DNA from: Rhopalosiphum padi
Taxonomy: Eukaryota; Arthropoda; Insecta; Hemiptera; Aphididae
Direction: 5' to 3'
NCBI RefSeq assembly: GCF_020882245.1
Contig: NC_083597.1
Span: forward strand, 60,118,152 to 60,182,151
DNA: 64,000 nt
Made by a program: the position numbers and the translations under genes. This document shows, piece by piece, positions 39,307 through 50,668 of the stretch (the stretch's first letter is position 1; the number at the start of each line of letters is the position of its first letter). The notes under the pieces are model-generated. The model searched no databases and was not told the DNA's origin. It was given only the letters and a program-made list of their open reading frames with translations.

Positions 39307-42300
39307 GTGAGCAAACAAAAAATCGTTGTAGGAAATGATTTTTTTAAACAGCTTTGAATTGTTTTTATTTGTAACATTTCTAATTATTAACTAATATATC
39401 ATTTTAGGTCTACTTGTGGTTTTTTGAGAGAAATATACTGGTGGTTTAGTTAATAAATAATTTAATTTTTCATAATAATTGTCTATTGCACATTGAAATA
39501 TCATTGTATTAATGTATTCTATATTGTATATTAATTTCTCTTAAAAAACCACAATATTATAATATTATTATACATGTACATACATAGAAACTATAACCAA
39601 TTAGTTTTTTTATATTTTTCTAATATCAACATTTATTCTAGGTAGATCATTAATAATTAGCCTATAAAATTGGTTTATCATAGCATCATTTAGATACATA
39701 TTACATTTAATATTATCAATGTAGTGATTAAAATACAAAATTTAGATACTTAATTTTTATTCATTCATTACAATTTAATAAATTTTTTTTTATTTTTTTA
39801 TTTATTTGGGTATACTGAAACTCTTTATTAAATTAAATTACTTAAACTTTCAACATATTTTTTATCTGTTGATATTATTAACAAATTTAAAAAAAATCAA
39901 ATATCCTTTATGAATTGATATATTTTTGTTAGTGTAAAACACAAAGCTTATTGTGTAAAAATTTTAAATAGGTACTTCATCTACAATAAAACTTAGTAAT
40001 ATAATCACTTTATGTGTGATGCAGTAATATATAAGTCATAATTTTGTCATAAATTATTAAAGTAGTAAGCACTAAGCATACTTATAATAATTTATAATCT
40101 CTTGTGCGTAGATACAATTCAACGTTCAGTTATTTCTCGAGTTTCAGTTACCTTTAGTCTTTACATTTATCATAAATTTAAATCTAATACTTTGATGTAA
40201 ATAGTTTTCAATTGAATATAGTGAAAAAATCTATCTAATAATATAAACCACACAAAACACATCAAAGCACATGTACACATAGTTTTAGGTATTATGGTAA
40301 AGAACGAATGGAATAGACTACACACAGACACACAGTTATACTTTTAAGGGAATTTTTTGTTGGATATACTTTATGTATATGTTATAATATATTATATAAC
40401 TTATTTGGCATAATGTAAAAATATTTTTTCACATACTTTACAGTATCATTTATTTTGAATACACAAATGTAACCAAAAGAAATATATCCCATTTCGATAG
40501 TTTTCAAACGAAATCAAATTTGTTTCCAATTATTACATCAATAAGTAAAATTATTTTACTACCACTTAATAAAAATAGAAATTTTAATAATAAATAAAAA
40601 GGGTACAAAATATTCATTTGAATTTCAGCCTACAACGAAGCATTGTTCCATTTTATTTATACATTCCAAGTGAAGATAAGGTAGTAATAAAAATATATAT
40701 ATATATGTATATATACAAACATAAAATATTACTCACAGAAAAAAAATATTGATCAATCATCATCTGATGGGAATACTTGCTAATTATATCCTTTGGCTAA
40801 GAATACATTTTCCTCTGATTCCAAATATCCTGAACAAATTATACAGTAATATACTGGTGATTAAAATATTTTTAAATATATCTAATCCAAAACACAACAT
40901 TTAATTTAAAAAAAATTGTATAAAATACTATTTCATATTAGCACAGAATCACATCGATTTAAAAAGCATGGTGTAGATACTCACAAGAGTAGGTATTAAA
41001 CACGATGAGTGGCAAATTCAATTGAATGATTGTAAATTCATAATCCCTAAAGTACATAAGAATTGAATTTATTCTATCTTTTAATAATATAATATATATT
41101 TTTTTTTATCAAATGTATCAAATAATTCAATTAAGTTCAACATTTTCTGTTATTATGGTACACATCATATTATTAAACTCAATAAATTTGAAAACAATTC
41201 CCTGTACTTACAAAATCAAACTGTTATTATTTGTTCTAGGAATGATACTTATTTTCATTATTTTTATAACTTACTTTAACATGATATCTTACTCGTACAC
41301 ATTATCATACTAATCATTACAATTAATCAAAAATCAATTTCCAATGATTAATAATAACAAAATATTTTTTTTTAAATATTAGGATATATTATTTTGAATT
41401 CGTCACTCGCATATTGATATTAGTACTCATCGACCTTGAATTGATGAATAAACAACACATTATTTGTGTGACAGTCACTTAAACATGTAAACAGTTTAGG
41501 TATCTATACCTAATTAATTAGCTTATTATTTCGATCGTAATTTTACATTTTTTGTTGTTATTAGACCACGAAATATAGCATTGAAATAAAATTAAAACAA
41601 CACGTTAGAAATACATCTGGACACACCGTTTAGATTTAATGTACATTATTCTATATTTCTTAATTTTTTGCACGTTTATTTGATTTTAATAATCATTGCA
41701 TCTAATTAGTTAAACAGCTTTCTTTTTTTTTTGTGCTACTTGTGTGTATTTATATATCATTATACAATACGGTGATCCATTATATTAGAAACTTTATTAC
41801 TTATATATATAATAATTGTAATAAACCTTTCAGGTTATAAATTTAGAATAGACTTATTTATTCGTGATTTTAGTAATTCTTTATCAGTTTTTGGATTTAT
41901 ATATTATTTATTTTAAAGTTAACTGAATTCCAAACAAAAATAAAAACGTTTTATTTCAAATTTTACAAAATGATTATGTTTGAAAGTTATACACGTTCAA
42001 TATATCTTATATTAAAATAGTAGAAATAATTTTAATTTCAATATAAAACAATAGGTAATATTTTCACAGAGATTTTCTTGTGAAGCATTGCGTTTAGTAT
42101 AATACTTGTATTTGTATTTCGCAACAGTTTAAGTTGTTAAACTGTAGTCGTCTAATGCTTATTATCGTTTAGAACAAATTAATGGATCACCTCATTTATA
42201 TTTTCCACCTCTATATTACCCAATGTGCTATTATAATATGTTTATTATAATGACATTTTGACACACGACTGTTGTTTTTAATGTGTTTTTTTACCACAAA

Positions 42301-43712
42301 AGTATTGATTCACTTAAAAAACAATTAAATCATACAAATAAATATTAATGTTGTAAATGAACTATAATAACATCTGGACCGTCTAAGCTGTATATCATTT
42401 TATAACGTTTATCGTTTATTAAGATTTTTATTTTTTATTTTATTCATATACTTGGTACATTTTTAATTTCTCATCGATACCTATGTATGTTTTTAAATAT
42501 ATATTTTTATTATATTTACAATTTTCATTGTTTGTAATTTATATTTCACTATGTTTGTAACCAGAAATATATCCTCACGATAAATTGAGTTCATCAAAAT
42601 TGGCTTCACTATTGTATTTAATGAGATTTCTATTGTATTGATCATTATCAAGATAAAATAATATAAAAATATTTTAAATTAATTTGCGATCAAAATATTT
42701 CACCTTTACCATAAATATTTACTATTGACACGACGTAAAAAAAACATTTGATCAATATGACAATACTAACTTATAATATAGATATAAAAATGTACCATAG
42801 TATTACAAATTGTATTTTACTGTTATGGTTAATATTGAAAACTTCAATATAGCACTCCAAACACTACACGACAATAAAAAAAAAAAAATACTTATACACA
42901 TATTTTAACAATTCATAATATTTTTCAATCGCGTCCCATATATTTTATACTTTCAAGTTTCAACTACTGTCATTTAGTCAAAAGCAAAAAATACTATAGC
43001 TAGATTACAAACTACTTAAGTAATCAATAAAATTAATGAATTAAAACAATTCGTCATGTTTTCTATTTGAATATAAAAATTATTGTTTAAAATCGTTATT
43101 CATAATGTTTTCGACCTTTGGAATTCCTGTAGAACTATTTCCCTGACATAATGTCTTAATACGCCGTTAATACCCCTAAATATTAAATATAAATATACAG
43201 TGACTGAGTGGGTGGTGAATCAACGAAGACCTGTTGAAATCTCCGTTGAAAATGTACAGGTCAAATCGTAATATCGTATGTTACCTAAGTTGAGTATTTC
43301 ACGCACGTATGCAAAACATCCAAGAAAAGACACATGATTTATACAGTGGATATAAGAAAAAAAGAAAAATCTCGTAGTATGATGTTCACTCGAAGAAAAC
43401 AATATAGGTACACTTCCTCTCCTCGACGTTTTACTGATAGATTAGAGCGTAGGCGCGGGCGTAAAGCAGTACACGATTAGGTACAGCAGTGTAAGTAGGT
43501 GGTTTATAATAATGTAGTGATGCCTGCGTATAATATACATATTTAAATTATAAACATTTCAAACTCATTTCTAAATACAGCGACGGTCCAGCGTGTTTAA
43601 TAACACAATGTCGTGAATGTAACGATGATAATATTATAACAATGATAATTGTGTTTAATTATTTATTTTTTAATAATTGCTTTCCTTCACACATAACTAT
43701 TCCTTTTGGCAG
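39307..43712 (+). other. Intron 6 (before the alternative cluster)
   Basis: A 4406-nt intron between constant exon 6 and exon 7a. It holds the long inverted repeat at 39414-39554 near its 5' end and a 7-bp inverted repeat GACCTGT (43228-43234) / ACAGGTC (43256-43262) in a GC-richer stretch about 450 nt before exon 7a. No further exon copies seen. Confidence 0.85.
39414..39554 (+). repeat. Long inverted repeat downstream of exon 6
   Basis: The 21-nt arm 39414-39434 (starting TTGTGGTTTTTT, ending GAGAAAT) is complementary to the arm 39534-39554 (ATTTCTCTT...CCACAA). There is a single mismatch on DNA, which is a G-U pair in RNA, so the RNA stem is 21 pairs with no break. The loop is 99 nt. It lies 108 nt after exon 6. 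Confidence 0.75.
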
Positions 43713-43907
43713 GCGTTCCCGGAAAGCGCAATGTGATCTACTACAGTTGCTGCCCCGAACCGTACATAGACATAACGTTTTCCATCCTAATTAGAAGGCG
43801 CACCCTGTATTACTTTTTCAACCTGATAGTCCCGTGCGTGTTGATTGCATCTATGGCCGTACTAGGATTTACTCTACCGCCGGACTGTGGCGAAAAACTA
43901 TCTCTAG
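43713..43907 (+). CDS. nAChRalpha6: Exon 7a: loop C, M1 (canonical alternative)
   Basis: A 195-nt exon, phase 1 at both ends, with acceptor CCTTTTGGCAG and donor CTAG|GTAAAC. It encodes VPGKRNVIYYSCCPEPY (loop C with the vicinal cysteines that define an alpha subunit and the flanking aromatic residues), IDITFSILIRRRTLYYFF, helix M1 with its conserved proline (NLIVPCVLIASMAVLGF), and PPDCGEKLSL, which includes the charged GEK ring (-1' and 0') and the 2' serine at the cytoplasmic end of M2. It is the copy closest to Dalpha6. A homologous exon of identical length follows 1.4 kb downstream. Confidence 0.96.
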
Positions 43908-45352
43908 GTAAACGAAATTAAATTAATAATCGTATAGTAATATAATAATAAATAACTATTTATGTTTATACAACTTTTTAAAGTGTCCCATTGTGCAATG
44001 TCTGTTGTTTATGACACAGGGGTTTTTGTTTTTAGTCTTAAGTGTAACATAATAATATAGGTATACAATATACATATTATAATATATATTTAGTGCAACG
44101 TTATCAGTATAACGTTATAATTATTGAAATGTGTGTGTTAACATAATAATATAGGTATTACTAAACTAATCAATATATTACGAACTTTTTTCAGCTATTT
44201 TTACGTCTCTCTCGACAAACTTCTTATAAATAAACATTTAGTTTTAAAAATAATTATGTAATTGGACTCAAAGTAAAAACCGTGTCCTTTTAGTTGGGTA
44301 ACTAACTTTTTTCAATTCCCAATATATATCAAGCGCTTTTCATTAATCGACCATTAATCGAGTTTAACCAAAACCACGACCTTCAGTTGTTTTTCCATTA
44401 TTACGAGCGTCTTTTGTCGTATTATAATATTATACAATAATAACGCGGAATCAACCAAAATCGAATTAATAACTTATTCACAATGTTAGATACGTCGATA
44501 AAAAAAAAAAGAAAACCAAACATTGTGTTGCTAAAATCATTATTTGGACGTGATTAATTATTAATGTTTGAAATATTTTTGTTCATACTATGGTTTACTG
44601 CAGTTTGATATTCATCAGCAGGACTTTAGTCGTTTCGAGTCATGTGATAAATCACACCACAAAAGTTTAATAACATCGATTTCACTATAATTCCGTGTTT
44701 CGTTACATCATTGTCGGACATTGTATTATCGATTGTTCCGATCCTATATGACAATAAAATGCACCTGAAAATGCACTCGTAGAAAAATTATCTCGTTCTG
44801 TCCGTCTATACAGTGCAATGGTGACGGAGATAACGTAAACAAGCATAACACAAAAACTGCAGTGACAACATTATAACGATAAATAATTAAATGAATGATG
44901 CGTCCTCGATAAAAACATACGATCCGGCTATAATGAGAGTAAGAGTCGTCATACTTAGGTAATAAGACTGCAGGGTATATACGTTCGCTTCTTGTAAATA
45001 GCATACGCATCACACTGTCCAATTTCGATTTACAGAGCTTGTTTCTGCGTATATAATACAAATAAATATTATATTATAATGTTTTTTGATGTGTAGAAGG
45101 TGGTAATAATGCTCGAGAGAGATGAAATAATCGCGAGATATATAGTGAAAAAAACCGTTATTCACACTTTGCATACACATAATATATGCGAATATTTTTT
45201 TTTGTTTTTACTTCGCAATCGTTTTGATATGTATGTGTGTGTATTTTATTTTGGAAGCGTTAAACTCTACGATTTTCGCGGTATCCGTATTGTTTGTTTG
45301 GTTTTTGTTTTGTTTTTTTTTTTTTTTTTTTGTTTACATCAGTTTTTTACAG
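43908..45352 (+). other. Intron between exons 7a and 7b
   Basis: A 1445-nt intron. A GC-richer stretch at about 44700-45060 carries no coding motif. The 3' end has a very long T tract before the 7b acceptor. Confidence 0.85.
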
Positions 45353-45547
45353 GCCGGAAAGCTACGAGGAGCTTGAGAAACTACTCTTGTTGTCCGAATC
45401 CGTATGTGGATATCACGTTTACCATATACGTTCGGCGCAGAACAGTTTATTACATCGTCAACCTGATTTTGCCGAGCGTAACACTGGCCGCTATGGCCAT
45501 GCTCGGGTTCACGCTGCCCTCAGATTGTGGCGAGAAAATGACCTTAG
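45353..45547 (+). CDS. nAChRalpha6: Exon 7b: alternative loop C / M1 exon
   Basis: This exon has the same length (195 nt) and phase (1-1) as 7a. The acceptor TTTTTTACAG follows a very long T tract (about 45307-45331); the donor is TTAG|GTACCT. It encodes RKATRSLRNYSCCPNPYV, then DITFTIYVRRRTVYYIV, M1 (NLILPSVTLAAMAMLGF) and PSDCGEKMTL. By hand alignment about 41 of 66 residues match 7a. The Cys-Cys pair, loop C tyrosines next to it, M1 proline and GEK motif are all kept, while the start of loop C is basic and quite different, and pore positions 1' and 2' change from L,S to M,T. No stop or frameshift is present, so it looks functional. It is most simply an alternative to 7a, used mutually exclusively. 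Confidence 0.93.
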
Positions 45548-46055
45548 GTACCTACATGCGTACACAGTCTTAAACGTTACATAAACATAAGTACACCAAC
45601 AAACGTTTACACACAGTCACATTCACACACAACTCAAACAAACTCACTGATAAACATATTATGAACACAATCACACATTTACGTACACAAAGCGCGTGCG
45701 ACAAGACGTGTAGTCGTGCCGACAATAATATTAAAATATTTTGGCGACGTCGATGACACGACCAGACTATTATTATAATAATATATTATTATTATTATTA
45801 TTATAATTCATAATATATAATATGTATATGTATTTATATGTCTGTATATAATGTAACAATTCAATACTATACTTGTGTACCTGGTTCATACGAAACGAAC
45901 CGCGGTAACCGCGGTCCGACGAGACGTATACTCTGCAGATTATGGGCGGTCGGGGAAACGATATTACTATGATTATCATTTTATTTAATATTATTATTTT
46001 TTTGTTTTGTCAATCTACCATAATAGGCGTGTAAATATAAATGTTTTAATTAAAG
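45548..46055 (+). other. Intron between exons 7b and 8a
   Basis: A 508-nt intron, the shortest inside the cluster. Its first part is rich in CACAC-type sequence, then comes an ATT-repeat stretch (about 45778-45803), then a GC-rich hairpin at 45898-45915. The 3' splice site is weak. Confidence 0.85.
45898..45915 (+). repeat. Tandem AACCGCGGT / GC-rich hairpin
   Basis: AACCGCGGT occurs twice in tandem. Because CCGCGG is its own complement the pair can fold as ACCGCG-GTAAC-CGCGGT, a 6-bp stem made mostly of G-C pairs. It stands alone in AT-rich intron, about 140 nt before exon 8a. Confidence 0.7.
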
Positions 46056-46142
46056 GTGTAACGATTCTCCTGTCGTTGACCGTTTTTCTAAACATGGTGG
46101 CCGAGACAATGCCGGCTACTTCGGACGCAGTTCCTCTTTTAG
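46056..46142 (+). CDS. nAChRalpha6: Exon 8a: M2 pore helix (canonical alternative)
   Basis: An 87-nt exon, phase 1 at both ends. It encodes VTILLSLTVFLNMVAE and TMPATSDAVPLL, the standard insect alpha6/alpha7 M2 and M2-M3 loop, with leucine at 9', valine at 13' and glutamate at 20' (numbering taken from vertebrate alpha7). The donor is TTAG|GTAACG. The acceptor is poor: TTTTAATTAAAG has little pyrimidine and an A before AG, which suggests that its use may need help from a regulatory element. A GC-rich hairpin lies about 140 nt upstream, in a 508-nt intron after exon 7b. Confidence 0.94.
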
Positions 46143-46453
46143 GTAACGCACGGCCAACTGAGCATTTTTGTATACAATATACGTACTCGTTTTATGCGAA
46201 AATCTATACGTATATTATATACACAATATATTGTAATAACATATTATATAAACATTTTTTTCGTGGTCACACGACTTGGCTAAGGAGGGCACACAAAACA
46301 ACCACACTGGTAATCGAAACGCACCGAGTATATTTTTTTTCATTATATATGAATTTATATAAATATATATATATACATATATTGTAAAAATATTATTGTA
46401 TTTTTTCACAAACACATTTGAGGTCAAAAATGTTAAGTACTCTATATGTTTTG

Positions 46454-46484
<31 letters not shown>

Positions 46485-47762
46485 GATTTATTTTATTTTA
46501 ATATTATTATTATTATTATTATTATTATTTTATTTATTTTTTATTTTATTTTTTTATTTTAATGACTGCGTAGTAGGTTATTATATTGACAGAAAATATT
46601 TCATTTTAATATAAATGAATTTCCGAATGAATCTATCATCCATATAGATACTAAGCAACTCCAATTAAATATTTTAGTACCATATTATTATAATGTGCAA
46701 TGTACATAGTTACATAATATACATTACTCGTATACAAGTATTCATAAAATAAACTATTTGAGAAAAAGATATGATCAATATTTTATTTTAATGCCAAGAT
46801 ATAGAATGTTATTCTGGAAGGATTTAAATCAAAATGTGATATCAATTTAGGTACAATCAATATTCAATTAATCAGCAAAAGTATAAATCTATACTTATAT
46901 ATTTATGAATATATAAAATTATTATTGTCGCATTTATCAAGTAATAAGTCTGTTAAACACTGATCTCGATTAATATATTTTTTATTTTATTTTCATGTAT
47001 ACTAAATTCAAACTAAATCAAATTTTACATTTTGTATGTTTCTTAATAAATAGACGCTTCAATCATGAATTTTATTAAATTATTTTATGATAATTTTAAT
47101 TCCATAAAATGTAAAAATTATTTAAGGAGTGAAGTTTTCAACTATTACCCAAATTAGTTATCTGAAAACGTGTATAAATATTTAAAAGAAATTTCGACGT
47201 GATAGCGATTGGAGCAGGCTGTTGAACAAAATGACAAGTCGTTATACATTTTTTCAAACAATTTCTTAAAAATTCTATAACTCGAACGATAGTTTTATTT
47301 TAAATTAGGTGTTTGAGTGAATTTTTCTTTAATATTTATGTGGTTCTTTATATAAATAATTTTTGAAAGTAATGTAAGTTAATATTAGTTATTATGGAAA
47401 TTTAAAGCTGAAAAAAATTGTGTTTGTGCTAATTATTTTAATAGATTTTGAACATATCCATTATGTTTCTATTGTATTATTATTGTCACAAAGAAATCAT
47501 GTTACGTTGCAAGCAAATTATATGATATTAAAAATAAAATAACAATATACTTATCAAATATATTTTAGCTCGAGAGGAACTGGAGACCAGGTTCCCATAA
47601 TTACATTGACAAAATACACATTTTCAGCTAATAAACCGTGTTGTAAACAATGACATTTTATATTAATTTATATTATACATTTTTTTTTTGCAAATAATAT
47701 GTATTCTTTTCAATAATTTATTAAAATTATAATTAATATATTTTTTTGATGTTGGCGAACAG
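46143..47762 (+). other. Intron between exons 8a and 8b
   Basis: A 1620-nt AT-rich intron with TTA-repeat runs at 46451-46484 and 46501-46529. No coding content. Confidence 0.85.
46451..46529 (+). repeat. (TTA)n microsatellites
   Basis: Two TTA/ATT runs (46451-46484 and 46501-46529) about 310 nt after exon 8a. Confidence 0.85.
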
Positions 47763-47846
47763 GAGTTACGGTTTTGCTATCGCTTACATTCTTCCTAAAT
47801 ATGGTGTGCGAAACAATGCCACCTGCCTCTGAGTTACCACTGATAG
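47763..47846 (+). CDS. nAChRalpha6: Exon 8b: alternative M2 exon, one codon shorter
   Basis: An 84-nt exon in phase 1-1 with acceptor TTGGCGAACAG and donor ATAG|GTATAA. It encodes VTVLLSLTFFLNMVCE and TMPPASELPLI. Relative to 8a the pore-lining valine 13' becomes phenylalanine, alanine 19' becomes cysteine, and the M2-M3 loop loses one residue (SELPLIG against SDAVPLLG). The 9' leucine and 20' glutamate are kept. Frame, phase and splice sites are intact, so I read it as a working alternative exon rather than a pseudoexon. A (GTT)n(ATT)n microsatellite starts about 40 nt after it. Confidence 0.9.
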
Positions 47847-47880
47847 GTATAATCAAATTAAAAGTTTGTTATTTTTCTTT

Positions 47881-47898
47881 GTGTTGTTGTTGTTGTTG

Positions 47899-47948
<50 letters not shown>
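47881..47948 (+). repeat. (GTT)n(ATT)n compound microsatellite
   Basis: About six GTT units followed by about twenty ATT units, starting about 35 nt after the exon 8b donor. Confidence 0.9.
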
Positions 47949-48897
47949 TGCACCTGTTTAAGGATTTGTACTTGGATGGCAGGGGTGCAACAATTGGGGG
48001 ACTTCAATTAATAAAAATCAAATTTAACACGTACCATAAACATCGCAATAATACAAAAAAAAAGAAATATATTATTATTGTTAAAAAAAATTTAGTTTCG
48101 GTCACAAATTGCTTGGAGGCTTCACATAGTGTCAAGTATTTTTTTTCTTTTTTTAAATTATTTTGATACGGCCAAAATAAAACAATATAACAAATGCTTA
48201 TTAGATATTAGATAAATATGCTTGTTAACTATAATAATAACATATTCTAGAACTGTAGGTGTTATTCTGTGGGAATATAACAATGTTTTGCTCAAAAATC
48301 AACTGTCTAGTCTAATTATTTAAGAATAAATTTCATCAAATATCTAACTTGTATAGACTTAAAACGCTTTGTTTAAACACAACTTTTATTATTGTTGTTA
48401 TTATTATTATTATTATTTTATTTATTATTTTTGTTATTTATTATTTTTCATAAAAAAAATATGAATACATAGAACTCAAATGAACGGTCACGGGTTTTTG
48501 TTTTCCTTTTTCATTCGGCCCCGTCACAATATTTTTATTTTCCTCCTATACATATTTATATTATATAGATATATGTATAAAAACACAATATACATACATA
48601 ATATTATATACTATAATAGGTATAGAGAAAAATTAAATAAATAGATGATTTTTGTATGTATAATGTTACAAATTATAATATTATTACATACCTACTGCAC
48701 GTGCAAAAATGAAAAATAAATTTTATTGAATGCATATACTAAATTGTACGTGTATGAAACCATGTTATGTCATTTAGAGCGCTTAGTGCCTATTTTAGAT
48801 ATAGTTGGTTAGAAAAGTAATGCTCGGGATACACCCTCAAAAACACAAATGCACAATATACGCACATATACAAAATACATACACATACACATTATAC

Positions 48898-48905
<8 letters not shown>

Positions 48906-48939
<34 letters not shown>
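48906..48939 (+). repeat. (AC)17 microsatellite
   Basis: An uninterrupted AC run of 34 nt in the 8b-8c intron. Confidence 0.9.
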
Positions 48940-48941
<2 letters not shown>

Positions 48942-48986
48942 CTCGGCAAATGTATAGATGAAAATATATATATATATAATATACGC

Positions 48987-49230
48987 TTTAGAATGCGCTT
49001 TCAAACGCGCACACTTAACACACTGAACATCCCGATTGCCGTGACTACAGCAGAAACCGTCACCGTGGGGATGCAATTTAGTGGTTTCAAAAGAATAATA
49101 AACCTGTGCGGGCTTCATATCGTCCGGATGATAATGTACATTTTCTTATATACCTCCCACTCGCCGGTTCACCACGATTTCCATTATACCTCCACATTAC
49201 CACTACCTCACGATCATCACCTATAACCAC
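48987..49230. other. GC-richer block inside the 8b-8c intron
   Basis: Around 240 bp with balanced composition (for example ATCCCGATTGCCGTGACTAC and GAAACCGTCACCGTGGGG) inside very AT-rich repeats. The plus strand is open through a stretch reading NIPIAVTTAETVTVGMQF and the minus strand is open too, but neither matches M1, M2 or any family I know. It could be a conserved splicing element or a dead exon. Confidence 0.3.
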
Positions 49231-50480
49231 AAGTCCTCTCTTCGAGAACTACCTACCACTAGCCCAATAAACATATAACATTCCAATCGAGATAAATATA
49301 CTATATATACCTATGTACACATATTATAAATTCTTACTTTTATATATGTATAATATATAATATTATATATATATATATAATATGTAATATGTATATATAA
49401 TATACTCATAGGTATATATATATATACATCATAGTATACACAATATATTGTACAAGATCGATAAACATATATCGTGTAATCATCATAATAATGCATGTAT
49501 TGATCTTTATTTTTATTTTATATATTTTTTATTATTTATTACATAAAAAACAATTGTTTAAAATGTTTTTGTATTTGGACATATAAACATCTTAAACCTT
49601 AGAGTGTGGAGTCCTTTAGCTTTCTACCAAATTCAGTGTTCGCTTAATTAGTGTTAATACAATTTAAAGCAATAATAATATCATTTTTTTTTTTTATATG
49701 CACTGTAAAAATATTACTTTTTCTTATCACACAATTATCATTAAATTTTAAAACAACAACGTTGCATCTTATAAGACGCAGGTGCCAGGTTTTATAATAT
49801 ATTTTTTAAAGGCAAATAATATGCGATGAAACTATTTTAGAATTTCAATCGATATAAATATATATATATACATACATATATATATATATATATACACACA
49901 CACATATAGGATCCCTGAATAATGACATTCTGTTGCTAACTATTAAGACATATACGTAAAACAGTTAACGGGATCGCATTAAACGTATATCATAATAATA
50001 TATACCATAAACAGCACTGTATTATTTTATTTCACCCTTTGAACCTGGTCTCCAGAAGAAAATACTTATCGTAAAAAAATTATTAATAAAAACCGTAATA
50101 AAAAATAACGACTGAAACATATTTCTCCATGTTAAGTGACCTGAGAAACAAAAACCCAGTGAGCACATACGTAATTGTATTTTTGTAGTTTCCGTGTAGT
50201 TAGCTGTTTTGTTCGAGTTTATTTTCGGTTTCATTTCAACACTACCGCTGTATACTGTTCATATAATATTGGTATAAGTTATTAACATGTATTAAAATTA
50301 AATTGTATTCATCAACAACACATAGGTACAAAAGATTATGCAAAATATAAATTGTCGTACACGACTGTTTGTATCGTTATACTAGTAGGTACTCGAATTT
50401 TCGTCCACTAGTTATTACTGTTTTTTTTAGTCACCGTTAGCCTATACTTATACCTAAAACGTTATCATTGATTTAATTTT

Positions 50481-50632
50481 GTAATTATTATTATCACTAT
50501 AATAATTATTATTATTATTGTTATTTTTATTTTTATTATTTTTATTTTATTTTTTGTATTATTATTACTATTATTATTATTATCATTATTATTACTATTA
50601 TTATTGTTATTATTAATATTATTATTATTTAA
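50481..50632 (+). repeat. ATT-rich low-complexity tract
   Basis: Imperfect TTA/TTTA repeats for about 150 nt, ending about 37 nt before exon 8c. Confidence 0.85.
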
Positions 50633-50668
50633 TGGAATGTGTGGTGTTTGGCATTTATGTTGTTTCAG

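Larger units (their letters stand above)
47847..50668 (+). other. Intron between exons 8b and 8c
   Basis: A 2822-nt intron with several microsatellites and one GC-richer stretch (about 48987-49230) that is open in one plus frame but has no receptor motif. Confidence 0.85.

Noticed and set aside
45294..45584. A 96-codon frame overlapping exon 7b in another frame
   Set aside because: It is the wrong frame of exon 7b; the phase-1 frame gives the conserved loop C and M1.
48837..49118. Minus-strand frame through the AC microsatellite
   Set aside because: Its open length is produced by the dinucleotide repeat (Cys-Val run).
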